A stretch of DNA of 64,000 nt from Cafeteria roenbergensis (taxonomy: Eukaryota; Sar; Bigyra; Bicosoecida; Cafeteriaceae): the NCBI GenBank assembly GCA_008330645.1, contig VLTN01000004.1:558001-622000 (forward strand), given 5' to 3'. Below are positions 10,301 to 19,881 of the stretch, piece by piece (positions within the stretch are counted from its first letter, which is position 1; each line of letters begins with the position of its first letter). A program made the translations under genes and the position numbers. The notes under the pieces are model-generated. The model ran no database searches. It saw only the letters and a list, made by a program, of their open reading frames with translations, and had not been told where the DNA came from.

Positions 10301-10457
10301 GGGAGGCAGGCGCGGCCATTCGACTGCCAGACGGCCGGAGTTGGAGTCGCCGCACCCCGCCCACAGTGGCAGCGCAGGGCACAAGCCCCCCAAGCTTCAG
10401 CGACGAAGCGGGCGAGCTGTCGCTGGCGCGGCCAGGCCAGGCCTTGCAACAGCTCAC
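7320..10457 (-). CDS. NMNAT: Nicotinamide/nicotinate mononucleotide adenylyltransferase domain in a large protein
   Basis: Makes NAD (or its deamido form) from NMN/NaMN and ATP. The enzyme domain occupies roughly residues 535-800 of a 1045-aa frame. It carries the nucleotidyltransferase signature GAFNPIHLQHTRMF, the block VPIRHRSAMCEIAVSGSSW with WE...TRR after it, VMYLCGADKLLQ, and the closing SSTKVRRRM motif of the NMNAT family. About 75 disordered residues sit between the central helices and the CGADKLL strand, where human NMNATs carry isoform-specific loops. The 530 residues before the domain are disordered apart from a short coiled coil (QRVKQLEEQVRKLEARL), and 240 Gly/Ser/Pro-rich residues follow it; typical NMNATs have only 250-310 aa. 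The true start is unclear (10457, or ATG at 10319). The gene is divergent from NME7. Confidence 0.88.
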   Translation of the reverse strand: MSCCKAWPGRASDSSPASSLKLGGLVPCAATVGGVRRLQLRPSGSRMAAPASQATVAQAPRLSAGDRRSGAPGRLPRSLRGYGDASSAALPPATRPARAGAVVQELTEASEAAALPQSAQSGGPARSPAERPHRGPSVEGGGRLSGAERSPMGEPHASLGSATGAQQSALAVPGGPEVPQFRLHSNRAGAAMFEGGRGDASVPTPRTAQRNAQRVKQLEEQVRKLEARLASENGQQQPVSHASARMPRLPEDARSASRPAASSGEPERDSGPGARARTHSHPTYWKPAASASPQAHVARGSVVTGAGGAAAVTGPDPAVLASIRDHAQDGGGGGGGGGYPGAAAGPSRAAGGVASGKSAGAIARASVSPLGPASGRRGRFADPSPERTAAVLQDRDSDAIRGAARQEAGIDAASGDDQAARTPNTGGRSEWDSPPRGTSGSGAASGARADPRDLPLPSWRGEGDPDRLPAVNWARPGRSVADARDASGTDSSAAADWLALGLEDQASAAAYVGRPSTAEAALLTSDELFLRKVANNMRKLVAGRQPVVLVSTGAFNPIHLQHTRMFYLARAHLNERTEYQVVGGLVSPSHDTEVKNSLRVFPSQAVPIRHRSAMCEIAVSGSSWLAVGRWEATRRRVMPYHSVLQHVQELLNNAFGGSAKPAAALAAEELSADLHDDGYSYGDAASPTGRRGIAPGKTSAASSPPTGRGSPRHARGGGGAARVVPRVMYLCGADKLLQAGPQTLRTFGCICCARPGFTDELRRIVGRRYRRLVHVVDDDALLPTSLDSVSSTKVRRRMLAGKEVTSLVGEAVGSYIRSMGIADKVAGRQEWTDQDKEHITYNAAAAVRAAQERDKTRAGGHVHAHNPRQAAPSARKRVVPGTLASPSLSSANGSGGGGGSVPTLPRPGAGPKVSPLMIPSRGAKAGPSPSAGLGGAAKQAARGRQGALASRTGLGRAGAAVLSSGSLPEFASGPSRAGPALGGGFGRRHWPGGESRPAGAPPVKAVVVPPSAPGIASGRNRPRASLAAANGRRAWSGGPRRHAGV

Positions 10458-10701
10458 AGCCGGAGTGCGCGCGCAATGCCGCGGGGTCCGGCGCCCAACT
10501 GCTCAGCAACTGACGGGCGCACTTGAGGCCTCGTAGTCCGGCCAACTCTGCGGCCTCGCGGAAAGACCCGTTGCTCTGCTGGCAGCAGACCAGTCGCCAA
10601 CCGTCCGCTGCGCACGTGCGTGGGCCCACCCGCGGACGCCAGCGCGGAGCACGACCCGGCTGCCGCGCTCTTCGCGTGCGGCTGCTGCGAGCACAGGAGG
10701 C
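10458..10701. promoter_or_regulatory. Divergent promoter region between NMNAT and NME7
   Basis: 244 bp separate the longest NMNAT frame from the NME7 start codon. No core element is obvious in this GC-rich DNA. The head-to-head arrangement implies a shared promoter. Confidence 0.35.
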
Positions 10702-12363
10702 ATGGCAGCTGAGGCAACGTCTGGCGGGCAGTACTCGTTTGGGTGCGAGCTGCTGGACCCGATCACCAACACGCTGCGCCCTTACAACATCGCGATGTGG
10801 CCGTTTGACGCTTCTGTCGAGGTGTACGACCCCACAAGCCGCCGGACGATCCTGAAGCGGTGCAGGCCCCGCGAGTCCATCAGCGTGGATGACTTTTTCC
10901 TGGGCAACACCATCACTGTGATGAGCAGACCATACGTGGTCCGCAAGTACCTCAGCCCCGAGACGGAGGCGAGGTTTGCCACGAAGAGGGCGACGAGCCT
11001 TTGCGTGATCAAGCCCTGCAGCACTGGCCACGCTGGCACTCTTGTGGATGAGCTCCTGACGTCCGGCTTCGACATCGGCGCGGTGCGCATGGTGCGCCTC
11101 TCCAAGGCGGAGGCCGAGGAGTTTTACCGCGAGCGCCGCCACCGCCCCAGCTTTGTGCAGGAGGTTGAGTTCCTCGCTGCGGACGCAGTGATTGCAGTCG
11201 TGGTCTCTGCGGAGGACGCCGTGTCGAAGCTGCAAGGCTGGGCGGGCCCTGCCAACCCGGCAGACGCTGCCGAGGCGCTTCCTGGGTCCATTCGGTGAGC
11301 CATCAGCTTCTGGGTGCGGCGCGTTGGTCGCGATTCGGTTGACGCAGCCAGCAGCCATTTTTTTTTTGGGGGGGGGGAGGAAGGGAAGGGTTCAGATTCC
11401 CGCGGTCGCGCTTTGACGGCGGGGCAGGCTTGCCGGCCGCTGGCCACGGGCAGGAGCTTGGCTCTCCCGCCGCACGTGCAAACCCCCACCAACGCTCCCC
11501 GCCATTTGGCCGGGCCCTGCGCGCCGGCGCCACCCTGCTGTCGTGTTTTCGCGTCTGTGCGGCACGCTTGTTGGTGGCGCGCAGAGCACGCTTCGGCACT
11601 GACGCAGTTCGAAACGCAGTGCACGTGTCGGCTACGCCTGCAGCTGCCGCTTCGGAGGAGGCCTTCATGTTTGCGCGGGAGCGCTCCATCCCCGCCGTGT
11701 TCAGACACTGCTCGGCGCTGGTCATCCGCCCACATGCCGTCAAGGCGAAGGCGGCCGGGCAGATCATCCAGGCTGTGCTGGACAGCGGCATGGAGATTTC
11801 GGGGCTGCGCTCCGTCGCACTGGAGGGCAGGGACATTGAGGACTACCTGGAGCCGTACAAGGGTGAGAGTTGTGGCTTGGGGTCCGCGCGCTGGTGCCTG
11901 CCTTGCGGCCGCCAGACGCCAAGGCTGGGGCAGCGCTGCAGTATGCAGACGCTCGCCCCAATGGACGGCCGGGGCAAGGATTGCGCCCGAAGCTCCAGGT
12001 GCTCCGGCGTGCTGGCGGCATTGAGTCCCTCTGCCGCCCCCCAACAGGCCAGTGCCTCGCCCACCGCAATCGTTCGTGCCCGCCCCTCTGGCTTTCGCAG
12101 GCGTGCTCCCCGAGCACAGCCGGTGGATGACGGAACTATCCAGCGGAACGAGCATCATCGCAGAGGTCCGTGGGGAGGATGTCGTTCCCCGGCTCAGGGA
12201 GCTCTGTGGACCGTATTGCCCAGAGATCGCGGGCCATTTGCGCCCAGACAGCTTGCGGGCAAGGTTTGGCATCAACCGCGTGCAGAATGCCGTGCTGTGC
12301 ACGGACCTGCCCTCGGACGGGCCGCTCGAGTGCAAGTACTTGTTCTGCGTGGTCGATGCGTGA
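10702..12363 (+). CDS. NME7: NME7: DM10 domain plus two nucleoside diphosphate kinase domains
   Basis: Three exons, 10702-11294, 11585-11862 and 12101-12363, join in frame (donors GTGAGC and GTGAGA, acceptors CAG) into 377 aa, almost the length of human NME7. Residues 1-95 are the DM10 domain (DASVEVYDPTSRRTILKR, then DDFFLGNTITVMSRPY). Two NDK domains follow. The first contains LCVIKPC and keeps the catalytic histidine in FGTDAVRNAVHVS. The second contains LVIRPHAV and GPYCPEIAGHLRPDSLRARFG, but at the catalytic place reads QNAVLCTDLP, Leu instead of His. NME7 is known as a gamma-tubulin ring component and ciliary doublet inner protein, so a ciliary or centrosomal role is likely here. Intron 1 contains a T10-G10 homopolymer junction at 11358-11377. 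Confidence 0.95.
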
Positions 12364-12526
12364 GCGCAGTGCTGCAGCCAACACTGGTTCCGAGATGCGT
12401 GCCTTGCATGTATCGAGCCGGAAGTTTGGTTTCGGCAGCTGAGGCGCTTGCCACAACATGGCTTGGCTCGCAACTGCACCGCGGCGCTGCACCGTGCTCA
12501 CGCGCACACGCCCACGCGGCGGGGCG

Positions 12527-15500
12527 TCACTTGCGCACGCGGGTGTACCGGGAGTGCGCCGAGGCAGAGTGACCAGCCGAGGCCCTGGCCTTCATCGCGT
12601 CTGCAATGAAGACCTCCGCGGGCCGCGGCATCCCAGACTCGGTCGCAAGCTCACGCCACTGCTCCAGCGGAATGCGGGCCACCCGGCGAAAGAAAGCAAA
12701 GAGCAGCTGCGCCACGGGCGAGGCAAACTCGTCCCTGGTGATCCTCAGCAGCACGCTGCGCAAAGAGGCCGGGCCGGGCTGGCGGCCTCGCTGGAACTCC
12801 TCGCGGGCCTGGGCAAGCAGCAGGAGCTGCACGGGGAGGACATCTTTGCGCGTCTGCATGCCAGCCAGCGTGCGAAGCAGGTCCGTGAACCAGGCCGTGC
12901 CGCTGGCCTGCAGCTCGGCTTGGACTGTGCGCGCGATTTCCGCGTCGGCGCGGATCAGCGGCATGGCTTCCTCGGTCAGGTTCGCGATGGAGGCACAGCT
13001 GAGCTGCCGCTCCACGGCGCTGGCTCGAAGCAACTGGGCCTGCCCGCGGCTGGTCTCCACCGACTCGATCAACCTGGCAAGCTTCCTGTCTCCCTCCAGT
13101 CTGGCCAGCTCGAACAAGTCGCCGGCCCCGAGGTCCTTGAGCGACTTTCCGGCGAGCTCGGGCGCGAAGTGAGCCAAGTCTGCGCTGCCCTTGCTGCGCC
13201 CGCGCCTCGAGCCGCTGGCCTTGGAGCGCAGTGCTCGCTCGACGACGGGGCGCACGGGTGCCCTGCGCCAGCCAGACCAGGACGCCTTTGTGGACTGCGC
13301 GAGCGAGCCGAGCGGAGCGGCTGCTGCCCGGACGGGGCTTGTGTCCACGGCTGGGCGCGCAGTTCTTGGCAGGCTCGCAGCGTGTTGCTCGTCGGGCGAG
13401 ACAAGGCGAGCGCCGGGGCGCGGTGGGCGCGCCGAGGCCGGCAGGCGCCCTCGCCCCCCCCCGGCAGACTCCTTGGACTCGCTGCCGGCGCCCCGCTTCA
13501 CAGACCAGCGACCCGACGTCGCGGCACTCGCGCTGCTGGCGACGCTGCCGGACTTGGGACGCGACGGCCTCGCGGGCAATATGTCGGCCGCAATCTGATG
13601 CGCGCGCCCGGCAGCCGGCGAGGGGTTCAAAGCAGGGGTGGCTCGTGCCGAGGAGCGAGAGCCGACGCTGGCGCTGCTCGGCACAGCTGCTCCTGCCCCC
13701 GTGGCCTTGCCGTCCCCTGCGGCCTGTGCAAGCTCGCCAGGCGTGTCCCTTGCTGGCGGCGCCGGCGCCGCGCCGTCGCCCTCGCGCTTGAGGAGGGCGA
13801 GCGCCGCCTCGTCCATCACGGCCTGTGGGATGGAGAAGAACTTGCCCTGGACCTCGATAAACGCGCCGTGGGTGTCCACGTTGCCGCCCGACGACCGGCG
13901 GCTCGCCGAAGCGCCAGCCACCCGATCCCGGCCGAGTCCCGCCTTGGAGGCTGGCTGGGGCGCGCGCGCGTCCAGCCTCCATTGGCGCGCCTGGTCGGCA
14001 GCCGCAGCGGCCTGCAAAGGCGTTCTCACCAGCTGGCCTGAGCTGAGCATGCGAGGCGTGGCATCGACACCGTCCGTGTCGACGTGCGCCTGCAAGTCCA
14101 GCTTGGCGCTTCGGCCTTGTTCCAGCGCAGCTTGGGCCTCGGCAATGCGGAGCGAGGCCGCTTCCTTCGCGCTCAGGAGCTGCAGCTCGTGCTCCAAGGT
14201 GGGGACGCGAGCAGGAGCTCGCACCGGCCGCCGGTCGGTCAGAGGCAGATAGGGCTCGGGCGAGGGTTCCCTCGTCGGCATTCCGCGTGCTGCCAGGGCG
14301 TGGGCCGCGTTTCGGCCGGACAGGTCGGCATCCACCAGCTCGTCCTCAATCGTCTGCTCGTCAAGGTCGCCCGCCACGTCGGCCCCCGGAGCTACACCCC
14401 CGCTGGCGCTAGCATCATTGCCAGCCGTAGCTGCAGCGCCTTTGCTGTCAGCGCCCCGGCGGTTCGTCCCTGGTCCGCCCCCGGCTCCAGCCAGGGCAGC
14501 CGCAATCCCCCTCGACCCGGCCAGCGCCGCAGCACCGATCCCGCCATCGAACATTGGGCGGAACACCTTGAACGCGAAGCGGAGCGTGGAGTCCGCAGGG
14601 GCAACAGCGGCGGAGGCAGAGTGCTCGCCAAAGGACCACGCGTCGGCCTCCAGCTGCAGCAGGTCCGGGAGACTGCGGGCCTCCTCCACAGCGCGCCTCA
14701 GCCACTCGGGCACGAAACCGTCGCGGAACGAGCGCCGAACCGCTTCGTCGTCGGCCAAGCCTGTGCCATTGTCGAGCACGCCAGGTTCACCGGCTTGGCT
14801 TCGAGGCGAGGCTCCGCCCCGCGGCGAGGACTCGGCGCTCATTGGGTTGCGTCCAATTTCGGAAGGGCCCGAGTCGCTGAACGCAAAGCTGGCGTCTGCC
14901 AGCGACTCGGCGCTGCCTGCGGCCGACGCCCGGAAGCGCACGGTTGGAGACGCAGCGCCGCCCGTCGCGCCGAGCTGGAGCCTGGGCACGCGAGGACGAG
15001 GCTGCTGCGGCCCCGCCGACACGGCAAGTCCCCCGGCGGCTCCCGCCTCCTCCTCAGCTCCCACCTCAAGCTGGCGCTCCAGGCTTGCCCAGGCCCGAAG
15101 CGCGCTGCTGTCGCCGGCGTCCGCGAGCAAGGGCTGCCTCTGCAACGGCGAGCCTCCCCGCTGCGGCGGCGGGTTGCTCCCGTGCAACGCAGAGCCAGCG
15201 TCGCGGCTACGACCCACCGGTGTGGACGGGCTGCGCGGCGCGTCGTGGCCCGTTGCCGATGCGCCAGTGCGCGTCCGCGCCAGCCGCGCTTGCGACCGAG
15301 CTATGGCAGCGCGGAGGTTTGCTGCCCCGGGCATGAGCCCGAAGGCCGGCTGGTGGCGCCGTGCCTCCAAAGCGGGAGCCGCAATCGCCCTAACGACGGC
15401 ACTGTCGTCGCTGTCGCCGCTAGAGATGCCCCCCTCCGAGAGCACGTCCATGTCCCCGTCGTCCTCCTCCTCTTGGCGCAAGTGGAGTAGGAGGGTCGTC

Positions 15501-16642
15501 GTCGGAGGGAGTCGAGCAGTGGCAGCACTCCCAGCAGACGCCAGCGCGGCTTGCCGCGCCATTGCCGCCACTCTCCGCCGCCGCTTGCGCCGTTCCAGCC
15601 GGGCGCGCCGCACGGCCATTTTGCTTTCCTCCCCGAGCGACTGCCTCCCCCGGGCAGTCGATCCCTGCTCAAGGTACGCCGAGCTGGTTCCAGATGGCGA
15701 GGCGGGGAGCGGGGCTTGACCGTCTCGAGTCCGCGTGTCGCGGGGGCGCCTGCTCCCCCGGGCAGCAGTCGCCGAGACGCCGGCAGAGATGAGAGCCGCA
15801 GCCGACGACCTCGGCAGCGACTTGAGCACGGAGGGAGCAACTCGAAGCTCGTCTGCCGTGCGGTAGGGGAGCTGGGCGGACGGGAGGGAGCCGAGACGCA
15901 TCGCCTCCGACCGTGTGCGCAGCTCCTCCGCGCTGAAGCGAGTCCCATCCTTGCGGATCCCGTGGAAGCGCAGCAAATGGAGGAGCCTGGCCGTGGTGGT
16001 TCTCTGGGCAAGGTTCACAACGCCGCCCGGGGACACGTACCGGTTCGTGCGGCCGAGGAGGCGGGCCACCTGGGTAGCAAGCCGGCGCTCGTCGGCGCTC
16101 GCGCGCATCATGATGCTGCTGTCCCGGCGCTGGCGCCCCCCATGCGGCGGCAGCGGACGCCGGGGCATGAGCGGCGCCTCGTCCTCCTGAATGCGCTGCA
16201 ACACACTCTGCCGACGCTCCTCGCGTTGCCGTTGCGCTTGGGACCGGGCTGCCGTTTTCTCCCGCTGCGCCTCCCGCTGCGCCTCTTGTGCCATGTCCGG
16301 TGTCTCGATCTCTGCCCCATGCCACTCGTTGGCCTGAATCCGCCGCTCAATCACCGTGCGGCGAACAGTCCTCGCTTTTGCGACCGGAACGTGCATCGAG
16401 AGGTCTGGCTGGATGTCCGGCGCCGTCCGCGCGCCGGTGCGCAGGGCCGCCTCCGGGGTCGGTCCACCCAGTGCAGCGTTGTCAAACGCCACCAGCGTCT
16501 CGCCGCGCAGTGCCGCGGCCGCCGCTTGCACCGCGAGCGACGGCGCATGGCCCCCATGCAACGGGCCGGCGGATGGCGCTCGGCGCGGCTCGCCCGCTCC
16601 TACGACGACTCGCTCGGAGCCCCGCCTGTCCCCCGCGTCCAT
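12527..16642 (-). CDS. Hypothetical 1371-aa, largely disordered protein
   Basis: One long minus-strand frame from the ATG at 16642 (MDAGDRRGSERVVVG); it stays open further upstream, but that DNA fits better as a divergent promoter. Residues 60-170 are basic and helical (TVRRTVIERRIQANEWHG, then EAQREAQREKTAARSQAQRQ). A more ordered block follows (RLLGRTNRYVSPGGVVNLAQ, RLLHLLRFHGIRKDG). The middle 700 residues are Ala/Gly/Ser-rich linkers. The last 200 are helical and contain FELARLEGDRKLARLIESVE and ASPVAQLLFAFFRRVARIP. This end looks like a folded all-alpha domain. I do not recognise the family. It converges on NME7, 163 bp from its stop, and is divergent from the acyl-CoA synthetase. Confidence 0.6.
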   Translation of the reverse strand: MDAGDRRGSERVVVGAGEPRRAPSAGPLHGGHAPSLAVQAAAAALRGETLVAFDNAALGGPTPEAALRTGARTAPDIQPDLSMHVPVAKARTVRRTVIERRIQANEWHGAEIETPDMAQEAQREAQREKTAARSQAQRQREERRQSVLQRIQEDEAPLMPRRPLPPHGGRQRRDSSIMMRASADERRLATQVARLLGRTNRYVSPGGVVNLAQRTTTARLLHLLRFHGIRKDGTRFSAEELRTRSEAMRLGSLPSAQLPYRTADELRVAPSVLKSLPRSSAAALISAGVSATAARGSRRPRDTRTRDGQAPLPASPSGTSSAYLEQGSTARGRQSLGEESKMAVRRARLERRKRRRRVAAMARQAALASAGSAATARLPPTTTLLLHLRQEEEDDGDMDVLSEGGISSGDSDDSAVVRAIAAPALEARRHQPAFGLMPGAANLRAAIARSQARLARTRTGASATGHDAPRSPSTPVGRSRDAGSALHGSNPPPQRGGSPLQRQPLLADAGDSSALRAWASLERQLEVGAEEEAGAAGGLAVSAGPQQPRPRVPRLQLGATGGAASPTVRFRASAAGSAESLADASFAFSDSGPSEIGRNPMSAESSPRGGASPRSQAGEPGVLDNGTGLADDEAVRRSFRDGFVPEWLRRAVEEARSLPDLLQLEADAWSFGEHSASAAVAPADSTLRFAFKVFRPMFDGGIGAAALAGSRGIAAALAGAGGGPGTNRRGADSKGAAATAGNDASASGGVAPGADVAGDLDEQTIEDELVDADLSGRNAAHALAARGMPTREPSPEPYLPLTDRRPVRAPARVPTLEHELQLLSAKEAASLRIAEAQAALEQGRSAKLDLQAHVDTDGVDATPRMLSSGQLVRTPLQAAAAADQARQWRLDARAPQPASKAGLGRDRVAGASASRRSSGGNVDTHGAFIEVQGKFFSIPQAVMDEAALALLKREGDGAAPAPPARDTPGELAQAAGDGKATGAGAAVPSSASVGSRSSARATPALNPSPAAGRAHQIAADILPARPSRPKSGSVASSASAATSGRWSVKRGAGSESKESAGGGRGRLPASARPPRPGARLVSPDEQHAASLPRTARPAVDTSPVRAAAAPLGSLAQSTKASWSGWRRAPVRPVVERALRSKASGSRRGRSKGSADLAHFAPELAGKSLKDLGAGDLFELARLEGDRKLARLIESVETSRGQAQLLRASAVERQLSCASIANLTEEAMPLIRADAEIARTVQAELQASGTAWFTDLLRTLAGMQTRKDVLPVQLLLLAQAREEFQRGRQPGPASLRSVLLRITRDEFASPVAQLLFAFFRRVARIPLEQWRELATESGMPRPAEVFIADAMKARASAGHSASAHSRYTRVRK

Positions 16643-16840
16643 GCTAACGTGCTGAGCTGGTCCCCCAGCGCGCGGTCCGGAGGCACTCTGCCGCACGCAG
16701 TCGCAGCGCGGCGGCGCACTCGCCGTGTGGAGTTGCCCATCGCGGCAGGGCTCTGCCGGATATTCGGCGCGAGGGCAATACTCCCAGAGCGCGAGGCATT
16801 CGGTGGCTGTCGGCACCCGCGAGCCAGCGCCGCCTTCGCG
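16643..16840. promoter_or_regulatory. Divergent promoter region upstream of the acyl-CoA synthetase
   Basis: 198 bp between the minus-strand ATG at 16642 and the plus-strand ATG at 16841. It includes an AT-richer patch near 16757-16785. Its size is like the other head-to-head spacers here (178 bp at DHTKD1/CDK5RAP1, 176 bp at AMMECR1/SAMHD1), which supports both chosen starts. Confidence 0.35.
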
Positions 16841-19667
16841 ATGTCGGCCGCTGCCCATGCCCGCACCAAGGCCCTCTGGCAGAACAGCCTCGACCGCGCG
16901 CAAGCTGCGGCCAAGCCGTCCCTCCTGGGCCCCATGCTGACCTCGACCGTGATCTCGGGTGCGTGCACACGTGCCGTGCCGGATCGCTGGTTTCTGCTGG
17001 GTTGCACGCCCCTGGTCATGCTGTCCCAGGCGATCTCCTCTCACCGCTATCTCCCTCGCGGCTCGTTCCTCCACTCGCAGCGTTGGCGTTTGGGTCTGCG
17101 TGGGCCAGCTGCAAGAGTGAGGGCCGAGAGCTGGGCGCGCGCACGCGCCCACTTGGTCCGAGGCTCCACCGCGCCTGCGCTGTTGCCTCACCGCCGAGGC
17201 GACTCGGAGGGCGGGGGACGGGGCGCGCGGCCCGGAGGCCTGGTCATAGCGCGCGGCGTCCAGAACGCCGCACACAGGTCCGGCAGACGGAGCCGCAAGG
17301 CAGCCGTCCGCCGATGCGTGCTGCTGCTTCTGCATCGCTTCGACCTTGAAAAGCCCTTTCGCGCCTGCCGGCCATCCCCGCCCCGCCTCGCCCCTCGCAG
17401 CCATGAACTTGGCATCCCAGCCGCAGCAGGCGTTTGTGTACTCGCTTGCCGGGCTCGGATCGCTGGCGATGTATGCCATGGCCCTGGGCTTCATCGCCGG
17501 AGAGCGCTCCGAGGAGCCGGACGTCTGCCTGGCCGTCCCCGACCTGAGCGCCGACGGCGGCTTGCCCCGCGGCAGCGCCCTCCACCCCGGAAAGCTCATG
17601 CAAACCATCAGCCCCACAGGGCTGCGCACTGTCGATGCCGTCATCCGCGAGGCCGCCAAGCGCTTTGCCGACAGCGACTGCGCCGGCTACCGCAAGGTGA
17701 AGCGTGCGTACGAGGAGGTCCAGCACTACAAGGCCGAGGATGGCTCCATGAAGGAGCGAATGATGGCTCGCTTCGAGCTTTCCGACAAGTGGACTTGGGA
17801 GACGTTCCGCGAGGTCGACACCCAGATGGACCACGTTGCGCTTGGCCTCGAGGCGCTCGGCATCGCGCCCCGCGAGAACCTGATGCTCTTCGCCGAGTCT
17901 TCCAAGCGGTGGCAGCTCTGCCTGCACGGCTCCCTCCGCATCAACGCGGTTGTGGCCACGGCCTACGCGACGCTGGGCCTGCCCGCCCTGGCGTACTCCA
18001 TCGAAAAGACTGGCGCAACCACTCTCTTCGTGGACCGCACGCTGCTGGCCCGCCTTGCCAAGATCAAGGACGGCTGCGATGTGGAGGGCACCCCTGCGTC
18101 GATCAAGTGCCTGAAGCGCGTCGTGATCGTCGAGGACCTGTTTGCCGCCCTCGACTCCAAGGTCGCCGAGGCCAAGGCGGCTATTGAGGAGCTCAAGGCC
18201 CGTGACGCTGAGCACGGAGGACCCATCGAGGTGGTCACCCTCGACGACGTCATGCGCGATGGCGCCAAGCGGATGGCCGAGCGCGACGCAGTCCTGGAGA
18301 CAGCGGAGCGCACGACCAAGCCCGAAGACATTGCCGTGATCATGTTCACTTCGGGCTCGACAGGCATGCCCAAGGGCGTCGTTGTGCTGCACAGCAACCT
18401 CTGCGCTGCCATGGCAGGGCTCGACGCTGGCTGCCCCGACCTGCGCAAGGGCGACACCCTCATGGGGTTCCTGCCCCTCGCACACATCCTCGCGCTTGCA
18501 GCCGAGCACGTGATCTTTGCCAAGGGAGCGCGCGTTGGCTACGGCACGCCCAAGACCCTGACGGGCACGCTGCCTGCGGTGGCCGGCCTCTGCAAGGGCG
18601 ACATCACGTGCCTGGAGCCGTCCGTGATGGCGGGAGTGCCCGAGATCTACAACCGCATTCTCGGCGGCGTGCGCAAGGCCGTGGCGGCCAAGGGTGCAGT
18701 CACCCAGGCGCTCTTCGACATGGGAGTCAAGGCAAAAATTGCCAACGTGGACAGCAGGGGCATGGCCGGCATCCACCACACCTTCTGGGATGCCCTCGTG
18801 TTCCACAAGGTCCGCACGCAGCTTCTCGGCCGCAACATGCGCTTGTTCATCTCCGGAGGCGGCCCGCTTCCTGCTGAGACCCAGCGCTTCGTCAGCTGCG
18901 TGTTCTGCACCCCCATTCAGCAGGGCTACGGGCTCACCGAAACTTGCGGCGGCGCCACCGTCGCCTGGGCTGATTGCAAGCGGGTGGGCAGCTCTGGCCC
19001 CGTGATCCCGTGCAGCGAGATCAAGCTTATCGCGTGGGAGGAGGGCGACTACCGTCCGTCCGACAAGCCGCTCCCTCGCGGCGAGATCTGCATCTCCGGG
19101 CCTCACGTGGCAGCAGGGTACTTCAAGGACGAGGCGATGACCAAGGAGTCCTTTGTCAAGGACTCGGACGGCAAGACCTGGTTCCTGACCGGCGACATCG
19201 GCCGATGGGAGGAGGATGGCACTCTGTCCATCATCGACCGGAAGAAGGACCTCGTCAAGTTCTCCGGCGGCGAGTACGTCAGCTTTGGCAAGGTGGAGCA
19301 GGTCCTCAAGTCCCTGGCCATCACCGCGCAGCAGTGTCTTGTCGGCGACTCGACGCGCAAGGGGCCGCTCCTTCTTTGCGTGCCGGACTTCACCGAGGTT
19401 GCCAAGGCCATCCCTGAGTGCAAGGGCCAGCCCGCCGAGGAAGTGGCTACGCGCGCAGACGTCAAGGCCCTCATCAAGAAGCAGGTCATCGACCGCTGCG
19501 TGGGGGGTGGCCTGGCCCGCTTCGAGCGGCCCGTGGACGTGGTGGTGCTCGCGGACGAGTGGACGCCGGAGTCTGAGCTGCTCACCGCCGCGCTCAAGTT
19601 GCGGCGCAACAAGATTGCCAAGCATTTCCACGACCTGATCGATGCGACCTACGCGCGCCTTGAGTGA
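16841..19667 (+). CDS. ACSL: Long-chain acyl-CoA synthetase (ACSL type)
   Basis: Activates long-chain fatty acids to acyl-CoA via an acyl-AMP intermediate. Exon 2 (17401-19667) encodes a membrane segment (VYSLAGLGSLAMYAMALGF), then the AMP-binding domain with the phosphate loop FTSGSTGMPKGVV (about residue 355), GYGLTETCGG (about 548), and TGDIGRWEEDGTLSIIDRKKD (two adjoining blocks, 636-656). The N-terminal hydrophobic anchor is typical of ACSLs of the ER or mitochondrial outer membrane. I propose a first exon, 16841-16958, starting MSAAAHARTKALWQ; its phase-1 GTGCGT donor fits the strong acceptor at 17400, giving 794 aa. If that exon is not used, the ATG at 17403 gives 754 aa. The same GTGCGT donor appears in the Fes1-like gene below. 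Confidence 0.93.
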
Positions 19668-19881
19668 ACGGGCGCATCTGGCTGTGAAGGAACAGGCAGG
19701 AGTCGGCCGTTGGCGTGTGTGGTTCGCTGCTCCCCCCTGCCCCTTCCCCCAGGTCCAACCGCATGCAACGTGGCAGGCTGCGCGCATTCGCAGCAGCGCG
19801 AAGCGCCGTCATCACAAGCACACGCAGGCACGCAAGGCAGAGTTGAGAGCGGGCATGTGCAGCGCGTTTTGCGCATCCAGT

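Noticed and set aside
17244-19787. 847-codon minus-strand frame opposite the acyl-CoA synthetase
   Set aside because: It is antisense to a strongly conserved enzyme and shows no family motif; high GC keeps antisense frames open.
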